Part shown: positions 45,664 through 54,964 of the stretch, piece after piece
Layout: each line of letters opens with the position of its first letter
Position numbering within the stretch: position 1 is the first letter of the stretch
Notes under the pieces: model-generated
Told to the model about the DNA's origin: nothing
Seen by the model: only the letters and a program-made list of their open reading frames with translations
Database searches by the model: none
Assembly (NCBI RefSeq): GCF_000017585.1
Contig: NC_009714.1
Span: forward strand, 1,396,663 to 1,460,662
Direction: 5' to 3'
DNA length: 64,000 nucleotides
Source: Campylobacter hominis ATCC BAA-381
GTDB taxonomy: Bacteria; Campylobacterota; Campylobacteria; Campylobacterales; Campylobacteraceae
Translations under genes and position numbers: made by a program

Positions 45664-47928
45664 CTAACTTTTCCATAAAAGATAAATTTTTTCATCGTAA
45701 ATATCGCTTTTTTTGGGAAGAATTTCTTTTATGTCAAGTGTGATTTTTTGCAAGTCAAGGCTATCTTTTAGTTCATTTATTTCATCATTAAATTTTGCGG
45801 TCATTTCATCCATTTGATTTAGCAAAACTTCCAAATTTTCGCTTGCATTTTTTACGTCTTTACGCTCATTCAGCACTCTATTTGCGGATCTTGCACTTGT
45901 TGCGATTTTGCCTATAGAGCTTGAGCGAGAACCTAAAAGCGAGCCGAAAATAGCCGTTCCTATGCTTATGGCGGCGTCAATTCCGCTTTTTAAAACTCCT
46001 GCCTTTTCTTTTTCGAGCCTTTGCTGTGCGGTGCGAATTCTAGCTTCAATTCGAGATTTTTCTTTATTAAATTTTTTGGTTATTTCATCCGTTTTGCTTT
46101 CTAAAATTTCATTTGCTCTGTCGCTCAATCTGACATAAAATTCCTCTTTGCTTTCTTTTGGATTTGAGTTTAAATCAAGTGCACTGAATAGCGATAATTT
46201 TGCGTTTCTATATAAAAATTCCTTGAAATCGTTTTGCAAATTTTTGAAATTTTTAAGACTGCTTATAAAACTTGGAATTTCCTCAAATTTTGCATCTTCA
46301 GGATCGCTTTGACTTAAATTTTCAATTTCTCTGTCGCTTGCTTCGCTCCAATCAACATTTGAAGCGCCATCCAAATCAAAACATAAATGAATATCTTTTG
46401 TATAATCCAAATTTTTATCCGTATAGCGAATTTTTGCTGTGGCATATAAATTTGCGCTAAGCTCGCCCGAACCGCTAAAAAGTTGAGGAATTTCATTTGA
46501 AATTATAGGTTTTGCGCCCGTATTTTTATGAAATTTCGGCACGTTTATTTGAATTTTATTTTTCATCAGCGCACTGATTTGATCGGCATTCAAAGGTCCT
46601 TTTAAGTAACTAAGCGCAAAACGGCTTGAAATCACTTTTAGCCCGCTTTCATTAATATTTTTTACCAAAAATGAGCGTTTTTCTATATTTGAAAGAAGCT
46701 CTAAAATTTCACTTTTGGTAAAATCCGCGCCATTCACGCCGCTAAGTCCTGATATGACTCTATCTTTATCCTGCGCCGTTTGAAGTCTGCCGATAAACCA
46801 TGTGCCGATATTTGAAAGTCCTTTATAATCGATATCCACAGGATTTTGGGTGCTTAAAACGCAACCTAAACCGAAAGCGCGTGCCTGCTTAAGAAGTGTA
46901 AGCATAGGTTTTTTACTTGGTGGATTAGAGCTTGGCGGAAAAAATCCGAAAATTTCATCCATATAAAATACCGCTCTTAGCGAACTTGTGCCTTCGGTTG
47001 TTCGCATCCAGCTTATCATTTCATTTAGCAAAATTGTTACAAAAAACATTCTCTCATCATCATTTAAATGCGAAATCGTAAAAATGTTGCAACGAGCCTT
47101 GCCATTTTCATCAAACAACATTTTGCCGATATTTAAAGGCTCGCCGTTAAGCCATTGCTTAAAAGACGGATTTGCAACAAGCGCATTTATTTTCATTGCA
47201 AATGCCATTCGTTTATCGTTTGGAAAAAAAGTTTGCACATCGAAAACGCCTATTTTTTCAAAAGGCGGTGTTGCGATTTGGGTTATAAGTTCGCTTATAC
47301 TTAAATCTTTGCCGTTTGCGAAATTTTCAAGAAAAATTTGTTCTAAAAGCAGCATTTCAGGTGAATTTACATCATCTGTTCCGATTTTGGCAAGACTTAA
47401 AACGCTGCTTGCCAAATTTAAAACATAATTATTCATAGCTTCATCGTCCAAATTTTGCGGCGCTTTAAAGTTTGAAAGCAAACTTACACCAAGCCCTGCC
47501 GAACTTTTTGGCGTATAAATTCTTACATCTGCCGAATCTTTAAAAAGTTTTACGCGACTGATATCCTGATAACTGTTCTGTAATCCTTTTTTCCAAATTT
47601 GAGCCGTCTCGTTTGCAAGCTCTTGCACCGAAATGCCTTTATTTACGGCTTCATTTTCATCCATAAAAGGCAAAAACTCATCCGCGCTTAAATTTTGAAA
47701 ACTTAAAGCAAGATTTGTAAGATCGCCTTTCGGATCGATAACGATAGACGGGATATTATCTATACAAGCCTCTTCCAAAAGCGTAACTCCAAGCCCTGTT
47801 TTGCCGCTTCCTGTCATTCCTATTATTAAAGCATGCGTTGTTAAGTCTTTGTTTTTATACAAAAACGGCTCACCGTTTTCAAGCCCCAAATAAAAAAGTT
47901 TAAGATTTTCCTGCAAATTTTTCATCAT
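45664..47928 (-). CDS. HerA-like/DUF853 ATPase
   Basis: 754 residues. Walker A 'GMTGSGKTG' at residues 37-45, 'PSIVIDPKGDLTNLALSF' (the P-K-G-D motif), Walker B in 'RAVFYMDEIFGFFPPSSNPP', and arginine-rich 'SNIGTWFIGRLQTAQDKDRV'. The C-terminal 200 residues are largely coiled coil with a short hydrophobic Ala/Gly-rich stretch ('SGIDAAISIGTAIFGSLLGS'). It belongs to the HerA/FtsK superfamily of hexameric DNA-handling ATPases. A partner nuclease such as NurA is not adjacent; the cellular role is unknown. Confidence 0.85.
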   Translation of the reverse strand: MMKNLQENLKLFYLGLENGEPFLYKNKDLTTHALIIGMTGSGKTGLGVTLLEEACIDNIPSIVIDPKGDLTNLALSFQNLSADEFLPFMDENEAVNKGISVQELANETAQIWKKGLQNSYQDISRVKLFKDSADVRIYTPKSSAGLGVSLLSNFKAPQNLDDEAMNNYVLNLASSVLSLAKIGTDDVNSPEMLLLEQIFLENFANGKDLSISELITQIATPPFEKIGVFDVQTFFPNDKRMAFAMKINALVANPSFKQWLNGEPLNIGKMLFDENGKARCNIFTISHLNDDERMFFVTILLNEMISWMRTTEGTSSLRAVFYMDEIFGFFPPSSNPPSKKPMLTLLKQARAFGLGCVLSTQNPVDIDYKGLSNIGTWFIGRLQTAQDKDRVISGLSGVNGADFTKSEILELLSNIEKRSFLVKNINESGLKVISSRFALSYLKGPLNADQISALMKNKIQINVPKFHKNTGAKPIISNEIPQLFSGSGELSANLYATAKIRYTDKNLDYTKDIHLCFDLDGASNVDWSEASDREIENLSQSDPEDAKFEEIPSFISSLKNFKNLQNDFKEFLYRNAKLSLFSALDLNSNPKESKEEFYVRLSDRANEILESKTDEITKKFNKEKSRIEARIRTAQQRLEKEKAGVLKSGIDAAISIGTAIFGSLLGSRSSSIGKIATSARSANRVLNERKDVKNASENLEVLLNQMDEMTAKFNDEINELKDSLDLQKITLDIKEILPKKSDIYDEKIYLLWKS

Positions 47929-48060
47929 TTTTCCTTTAAAATTTTGTAATTATAACAGCTTTTGACTAAAATTTTAAAATTTTAATAAAAGCCGAAATTT
48001 GCGAAATTTAAATTTTTCAGCTTTAAAAAATTTATTAAATTTAAGCCGAAAAAGCACAAT

Positions 48061-48429
48061 TTAAATTTTTTGAAACAACGACAAATCGAAATTTTCAAAA
48101 TGTGTAAAATCGCTGAATTTTGCATTTTCACAAAGAATTTTTGCGCGCCCGAAGCAAATTTTTTTACCAGCGGAATTCGCACTTCTAAGCCATGATAAAA
48201 AAATATCATCAACAGCTAAATTTTCACTTTTACCGTCGCAAACAACTATAAAATCATAATCAATCAGACTTTGTGAAAAAATTTCGGCTTTTATTCTCAC
48301 GCCGAAGCAATCTTTTACATTTTCTTTAAAAGCACAAATTTCAGGCTCGAAATTTTCGTGCAAAAATGCGTAAATTTCGGCAAAATTTCGTAAATCAAAC
48401 CCATCATAAATAATAACTGCAACTTTCAT
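48061..48429 (-). CDS. Short DJ-1/PfpI family protein
   Basis: 122 residues. 'MKVAVIIYDGFDLRNFAEIY' start and the elbow region 'GKKICFGRAKILCENAKF' with the conserved Cys. Family members are normally 170-190 residues; the C-terminal third is absent or not recognisable ('FTHFENFDLSLFQKI' ends the protein), so it may be truncated or divergent. Its start overlaps the end of the MFS gene by 4 nt. Confidence 0.6.
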   Translation of the reverse strand: MKVAVIIYDGFDLRNFAEIYAFLHENFEPEICAFKENVKDCFGVRIKAEIFSQSLIDYDFIVVCDGKSENLAVDDIFLSWLRSANSAGKKICFGRAKILCENAKFSDFTHFENFDLSLFQKI

Positions 48430-49637
48430 TTTCTTCTCATCTTATTTTTAAAACAGAATATTATCATTAAAAGCAGCAAAAATACAGCTGCACCGCTGAT
48501 AAAAAACCCGAATTTCGCGCCGTATCGCTCTATAAAATATCCTGCAAACATAGCGCCAAAAGGCGTAGAACCTTGAAACACAAAAGTATAAATACTCATC
48601 ACGCGCCCTCTAAATTCATTTTTAGTATTTAGCTGAATCATCGAATTGGTGCTGGCCGTTACAATTACAAAACCAAAACCAGTTAAAATCACTAAAAAAC
48701 AGATAATGTAAAAATTTTCAAAAAGGCTCATAAAAGATAAAATAATTGCTGTAAAAAATGAAACAACGTAAATCCAATAAGAGCCAAGTTTTCCGAAAAC
48801 AGCAACAAAAAGCGCACCAAAAAACGCGCCGACACCGACAGACGATATAAGATAACCGAATGTAGTTTCGTCTCCTTCAAGCACAAATTTTACAAAAGCC
48901 GAAATTGTAACATTGTAATTTGGTATAAAAGTAGCCACTATAAGCAAAATACAAAGACCTTCGAGCAAAATTTTCTTATTTAAAACATACAAAAAGCCCT
49001 CTTTTATAGAGCGCCAAATTTCAAGTTTTCCGGTATGATTTATTATCACGTCAGGGCGAAATTTTATAAATTTCAGCGAGATTAAAACGGCAAAAAAACT
49101 TATGGCGTTTATCAAAAAGCACCAACCGACACCAAAAACCGCCATAATAAAACCGGCAATAGAAGGTCCTAAAATTCTGGCTACATTAAAAGACATGGAA
49201 TTAAGTGCAATGGCATTTGGTAAATCGCATTTGTTATCAATCAAATCATAAATCATCGACTGGCGACTTGGCGCATCAAAACTCATAAAGATTCCATGAA
49301 TAAGTGACAATATCAGTATCAAATTGAAATTTTCTTGCCCGCTAAAAACCATAATCGTAAAAAGCGCTGCAACGCTTGCCATACCTATTTGGGCTATACT
49401 TAACAAAAGCTTTTTATTAAATTTATCAAGCAGCGCGCCATAAAATAGAGTAAGAAAAAGCGGCGGAATGAACTGCGAAACAGCAACCAGACTTACTTTA
49501 AAAGAATCTCCTGTAATAGTCAAAGTTAGCCAAGGAAGCGCTATCGTTTGCATCCAAGAGCCGATAAGAGATACGTTCATACCAACCCAGTAAATTCTGA
49601 AATTGCGGTATTTTAATGATAAAAAAGGATTTTTCAT
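48426..49637 (-). CDS. Major facilitator superfamily exporter (MFS_3/EntS type)
   Basis: 403 residues with 12 membrane helices. 'YRNFRIYWVGMNVSLIGSWM' and 'QTIALPWLTLTITGDSF' are typical of the MFS_3 (enterobactin exporter-like, TIGR00900) family, as are 'FNKKLLLSIAQIGMA' (motif A region), 'DAPSRQSMIYDLIDNKCDLP' and 'NAIALNSMSFNVARILGPSI'. Exports a small molecule by proton antiport; the substrate is unknown. Coupled to the DJ-1-like gene. Confidence 0.88.
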   Translation of the reverse strand: MKNPFLSLKYRNFRIYWVGMNVSLIGSWMQTIALPWLTLTITGDSFKVSLVAVSQFIPPLFLTLFYGALLDKFNKKLLLSIAQIGMASVAALFTIMVFSGQENFNLILILSLIHGIFMSFDAPSRQSMIYDLIDNKCDLPNAIALNSMSFNVARILGPSIAGFIMAVFGVGWCFLINAISFFAVLISLKFIKFRPDVIINHTGKLEIWRSIKEGFLYVLNKKILLEGLCILLIVATFIPNYNVTISAFVKFVLEGDETTFGYLISSVGVGAFFGALFVAVFGKLGSYWIYVVSFFTAIILSFMSLFENFYIICFLVILTGFGFVIVTASTNSMIQLNTKNEFRGRVMSIYTFVFQGSTPFGAMFAGYFIERYGAKFGFFISGAAVFLLLLMIIFCFKNKMRRK

Positions 49638-50182
49638 GATAATATTTTAACAAAATTTTACTTTATAGCTGATGAAAATGAGAAACAGAATAATAAATTT
49701 TATTTATAAACAGCTCAAAATTTCAACTATTTAATTCAAATTTTTTTATATCAATATAACGAAATTTAAAAAAACCGGGTAACGGATAATGAGAAAACAA
49801 CTGCATAAACTTCGCATACGAAGAAGTAAAAAACTCAAAAAGCAATTCAAAAATTTAACAATCAAATTAATTAAACTATAACAAAATTAATATTCTATTG
49901 AATATAAAATTTCATTATTTTTTGCGTAAAAATGAGATTATGACAAAAAGTAGATTTTTATTAAAATTATAAAAATTTAACGACCGATAAATTTTATATC
50001 TAAACTTATATGCTTTAATATATAAATTTTGATGTATTTATATTTCAACAAATCAAAAATTTAACATCAATAAATTCATTTAAATTTTAATAATTAATAA
50101 TACGAAAATAATGTAAAAAGTATATACGATGAATCAAATAGATAAGAGATAGATTAAATTTTATCTTTTCAATATAATCAAC
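49638..50182. other. Region where 23S rRNA would be expected; none seen
   Basis: AT-rich with no rRNA-like sequence. A short minor plus-strand ORF (49789-49881, MRKQLHKLRIRRSKKLKKQF and ten more residues, very basic) lacks a clear ribosome site and I do not trust it. A hairpin CTTCG-CATA-CGAAG occurs at about 49810-49823. Downstream of tRNA-Ile on the minus strand there is no 23S or 5S gene before the MFS gene. Confidence 0.6.
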
Positions 50183-50259
50183 TGGTGGGCCTGATAAGAC
50201 TTGAACTTATGACCTCACCCTTATCAGGGGTGCACTCTAACCGGCTGAGCTACAGGCCC
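50183..50259 (-). tRNA. tRNA-Ile (GAT)
   Basis: 77 nt with encoded CCA. Acceptor GGGCCTG pairs with CAGGCCC, D-arm AGCTCAGCCGGTTAGAGT, anticodon loop CTGATAA giving GAT, T-arm TAAGTTCAAGTCTTA. Follows 16S rRNA and tRNA-Ala on the minus strand, in the usual spacer order. Confidence 0.96.
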
Positions 50260-50344
50260 TCTTTATATATCTTTTTGTTATAGATTTTCTATTTTTATTA
50301 AAGCATAAAGCTTAATTTTTAGAAAATCAGAATAAAATAATAAA

Positions 50345-50420
50345 TGGTGGAGAATAGCGGGATCGAACCGCTGACCTCCTGCGTGCAAAGCAGGCGCTCT
50401 CCCAGCTGAGCTAATTCCCC
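50345..50420 (-). tRNA. tRNA-Ala (TGC)
   Basis: 76 nt with encoded CCA. Acceptor GGGGAAT pairs with ATTCTCC, D-arm AGCTCAGCTGGGAGAGC, anticodon loop TTTGCAC giving TGC, T-arm AGCGGTTCGATCCCGCT. In the 16S-to-tRNA-Ile spacer. Confidence 0.96.
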
Positions 50421-50720
50421 GATGTTTACATAATATCTGATTATTTTATTGTATTTTAATTATCGGTTATTTTAAGAAGATTATTATTCTTATAAGTTTC
50501 ATTGTTTTTATTATATTTTCGGTTTTTGTCTGTTTGTTTATTGATTTGTGTTTTTTTATTTATCTGTCTGTTTCGTTGTTGATAAAAACAATCGGGATTA
50601 TATATGTTTTTATTTTTAATTTTAATTTGCTCTTTTTAAATTATTCAATCTCTGAAAACTAAACAAGGATGATTGAGATTTATGATGAATATCTTGTGAG
50701 AGAATATTCATTTGTACTCT

Positions 50721-52235
<1,515 letters not shown>

Positions 52236-52844
52236 ACATTTTTTATCTCTCTTTATAAAATATTTGCTTAATTAAATCAAGCTGTTTTTTATTAAAAGAG
52301 TTTTTTATTTATTATAATTTATATATGAAGTTTTTAATCTAAAAACTTTTTGAATATTAAATATATTTTTAGTTCATTTCAGCTTTTACTTTCCTAAGAA
52401 AGCCTAAAACCTGATAAACCGGCTCAATCGATCACTTGTTTAGATTTCAAAGATTGACTTTGATTATATTGACAATGATAATTTAAAAAACTTACTTTTT
52501 CTAAAAAGCTTTTTAGTTTGCTTTTCAAAAAAGCGAAATTGAATTGTATAAAAAACTTGCTTAAAAGTAGATAAAAGTTTGAGAAAAATTGAGAGAAATA
52601 TTTCTTTATTTTAATAATTTTATATTAAAGTAAAAATATAATTCATATTTTTAATATTGTAATCAATTCTAAAACTATTTGTTAAAAATATATTAAATAG
52701 CATAATTTAATTAAAAAATGATTTAATACCTATATACTTTCATTTGCAGTGACTTTAAAAATTTTATCAATATTATTGATTTACTTTTTGTTTCTTTTTT
52801 TTATAAATTTCAAATTTTAAAATATTTTTTTTAAAGGAAAAAAA
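52236..52844. promoter_or_regulatory. rRNA promoter/leader and lipoprotein promoter region
   Basis: 600 bp without a gene. It must contain the minus-strand 16S promoter: a candidate -10 TATACAAT reads leftward at 52543-52550, with a periodic A/T upstream region as in Campylobacter sigma-70 promoters, which lack a fixed -35. The right end holds the leader of the lipoprotein gene. Confidence 0.4.
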
Positions 52845-53363
52845 ATGAAAAAAGTTTTAGTTTTATTTAGCGTAGCCGCTATTATTTCTTTTAGCGGTTG
52901 TACAAATCAAGCGGATACACTTGGTGCAGATGTATATGATGTAGATTCATTAAATATGCAACAAGATGCAAAAACTGTTCAAATTATCAATATTTCTCCA
53001 GCTAAAGTAGCTGTAGATAACAAACAAGCAAAAGAAACAGCCCAAATGTTCGGTGGAATTCTAGGTGCAGTCGGTGGAGCTGTTTTAGGACATAAAATGG
53101 GTGGCGACAGACATGAAACCGCCGGTGCAACTGCAGGCGGTGTGGCAGGTGCTGCAATCGGTGCAGGAGCAGGTAGTTTGGTAGATGACAAAGTAATAGT
53201 GGAAGGAGTAACACTTGCTTATAAACAAGGAACAAAAATAAAAACTTCAACTCAAGCCGGCAGAATGTGTCAATTCAAAGAGGGAACCGCTCTTATGATT
53301 ACAACTAAAAACAAAGAGACAAGAATTCAACCAAACGCAATTTGTCCGGACACTAAAAAATAA
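52845..53363 (+). CDS. Glycine-zipper lipoprotein (SlyB/17-kDa antigen type)
   Basis: 172 residues. Signal peptide and lipobox F-S-G-C, mature from Cys19. Residues about 67-110 form a glycine-zipper double helix: 'GGILGAVGGAVLGHKMGGDR' and 'AGATAGGVAGAAIGAGAG'. The C-terminal 60 residues are a small beta domain ('AYKQGTKIKTSTQAG', 'GTALMITTKNKETRIQP'). Outer-membrane lipoprotein of the SlyB/Pcp type that helps envelope stability. AAAGGAAAAAAA precedes the ATG; the next gene follows after 10 nt. Confidence 0.85.
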   Translation: MKKVLVLFSVAAIISFSGCTNQADTLGADVYDVDSLNMQQDAKTVQIINISPAKVAVDNKQAKETAQMFGGILGAVGGAVLGHKMGGDRHETAGATAGGVAGAAIGAGAGSLVDDKVIVEGVTLAYKQGTKIKTSTQAGRMCQFKEGTALMITTKNKETRIQPNAICPDTKK

Positions 53364-53373
53364 AGGATAAAAT

Positions 53374-53910
53374 ATGAAAAAAATAGCATTGTCAGCAATA
53401 TTAGTATTTTTTATTACAAATACTTACGCAGATTTGGATGCTTTAAGACAAGCTGAACTTCAAGGCGAACGTGAAGAGCGAATTAGCGCAAACAAAGCAA
53501 AAGCTGCTGCAGCTGCAAAAAGAAAAGCACAACTTGATGCAATAGCGAAAAAAGAAGCGAAAAAAGAAGCGAAAAAAGAAGCTAAAGAAGAAAGAATGTA
53601 TCAAGACTATATGGCTGACAAAAAAAGAGATCAGGAATATGAAGATCTAAAAAGACAAATTGAAATTGAAGACATGAGAGCTGAACTTGAAGAAAGAAAA
53701 GCTATGAGAAAAGCAAGAGCACAAAAAGCCGATGATTTCGCCGATGCCGATCTTAAAAATATAAATGCACATACAGATGTGGTTCAATCGCAAGCGGACG
53801 CAAGAAGAACCGAAGCGGAAGCTACTAGAGATGTAGCAAAAGGAACGGGAGATTTTCTTTCAAAATCAGGTGATGCGGCAGTCAAAAAAGAATCCGGCTG
53901 GTTTAAATAA
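53374..53910 (+). CDS. Exported coiled-coil protein, Ala/Lys/Glu-rich
   Basis: 178 residues. Signal peptide to about residue 19 (ALSAILVFFITNTYA). The remainder is one long charged helix with tandem 'KKEA' repeats (residues about 60-72, KKEAKKEAKKEAKEE) and a dense mix of Ala, Lys, Glu and Arg, so a rod-like coiled coil in the periplasm is expected. Function unknown. The repeated AAAGAAGCG codons could slip during replication. Co-transcribed with the glycine-zipper lipoprotein; terminator follows. Confidence 0.75.
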   Translation: MKKIALSAILVFFITNTYADLDALRQAELQGEREERISANKAKAAAAAKRKAQLDAIAKKEAKKEAKKEAKEERMYQDYMADKKRDQEYEDLKRQIEIEDMRAELEERKAMRKARAQKADDFADADLKNINAHTDVVQSQADARRTEAEATRDVAKGTGDFLSKSGDAAVKKESGWFK

Positions 53911-53915
53911 ATTAC

Positions 53916-53944
53916 AAAGGTGCTTTATTAGCACCTTTTATTTA
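53916..53944 (+). terminator. Intrinsic terminator
   Basis: AAAGGTGC-TTTATTA-GCACCTTTT, an 8-bp stem followed by TTTTATTTAATTT, 5 nt after the stop of the coiled-coil gene. Confidence 0.85.
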
Positions 53945-54390
53945 ATTTCAAATACACAAAATTTCTATTTTATAAAATTTCAAACATTATCATTGTTAAA
54001 ATAAATTAAAAAATTTTAACTTTTAATTACTTATTGCCTCGCGTAGAAATGAATTTATAATTAAATTTTATCTTACAATTTTAAGCTATCTCAAATTGAT
54101 AAGGAAAATATGTAAGTTGTCCAAAAATTAGAGATTTTAATAAGCCGGAGCTAAATTAACTTCGCTAACTCAAATTGAATTTCAAATATACCAAGCGCGT
54201 AAAAACCGGCGCGTTATGACAAAAACTTTAATAAAATTTTGATTTTTATGTAAAATTTTATAATTAAACCTTAACTCACATACAATTCAAAATGTATAAA
54301 AAAATGTAAATAAATACGAGAATTTCATAATTAACGCTCAATTAACACAAGAAAAATATAATTTTCTTAAATATTTTAGGAGTATTTATT
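53945..54390. other. AT-rich intergenic region
   Basis: No gene found. Contains a local GC-rich imperfect repeat (GCGCG near 54194 and CGCGTT near 54212), and the promoter and leader for the cytochrome gene, with AGGAG at 54378-54382. Confidence 0.5.
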
Positions 54391-54951
54391 ATGATTGCTA
54401 AAAAATTTCCATTATTTTTTGTAATTTTTTGCAGTTTCGTATTCGGTGGAGAAATTTCATATCCGAACGAAGTTAAACAGCTTTATCTGAACAAAGGTGA
54501 TAAAAATGCGATAGGTAGGCTTTTGCCAACCGCAAAAGTTGAAATTTTAAAAAATGACGGCGATTTTGCACAAATCAAAATTTCAGGTTTTATCCAAAAT
54601 AACAAAAAACAAATTTTGTATTTTAATCCGAATAACAGAATTTTAAATGCTGCTTTTAAAGCGAATTCCGATATAAAATATGAAACAATTAACAAACAAA
54701 CAAACGAGGTTTCTACTATACTTTGGACTCAAAACACAAATTTTGAAAAAAATTACGATGAGCTTATGAAAAAAGCAAATAAACTATATGCTGATAATTG
54801 CGCTATGTGCCATGCTTTGCATAATATAAATGAATTTAGCGCGAATCAGTGGCCGGCTATGTTAAAAGCTATGATTGACAGAACTACGATAGAAAAAGAA
54901 GATCGTTTTTTAGTTGAACAATTTTTACAAAAAACAACAACAAAACAATGA
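54391..54951 (+). CDS. Monohaem c-type cytochrome, partner of the TorA-like enzyme
   Basis: 186 residues. Signal peptide MIAKKFPLFFVIFCSFVFGG, a beta-rich SH3-like region (residues 20-110) and one haem-binding site Cys137-x2-Cys140-His141 in 'YADNCAMCHALHN', followed by 'QWPAMLKAMIDR' (probable Met axial ligand). The same pairing of a monohaem cytochrome and a TMAO/DMSO-reductase-type enzyme occurs in C. jejuni (Cj0265c/Cj0264c). It should carry electrons from the quinol pool to the reductase in the periplasm. The next gene starts 13 nt after its stop. Confidence 0.9.
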   Translation: MIAKKFPLFFVIFCSFVFGGEISYPNEVKQLYLNKGDKNAIGRLLPTAKVEILKNDGDFAQIKISGFIQNNKKQILYFNPNNRILNAAFKANSDIKYETINKQTNEVSTILWTQNTNFEKNYDELMKKANKLYADNCAMCHALHNINEFSANQWPAMLKAMIDRTTIEKEDRFLVEQFLQKTTTKQ

Positions 54952-54964
54952 TAAGGAGCAAAAG

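Noticed and set aside
49789-49881. Very basic 30-residue ORF downstream of tRNA-Ile
   Set aside because: No ribosome site, no recognised relative; too short to trust.
52979-53250. Minus-strand frames opposite the glycine-zipper lipoprotein
   Set aside because: Mirror translations of Gly/Ala codons (Pro-, Leu- and His-rich); no ribosome sites.
54914-54964. Earlier start for the TorA-like reductase
   Set aside because: It lies inside the cytochrome gene and would place 17 residues before the Tat signal; the ATG at 54965 has an AAGGAG site.
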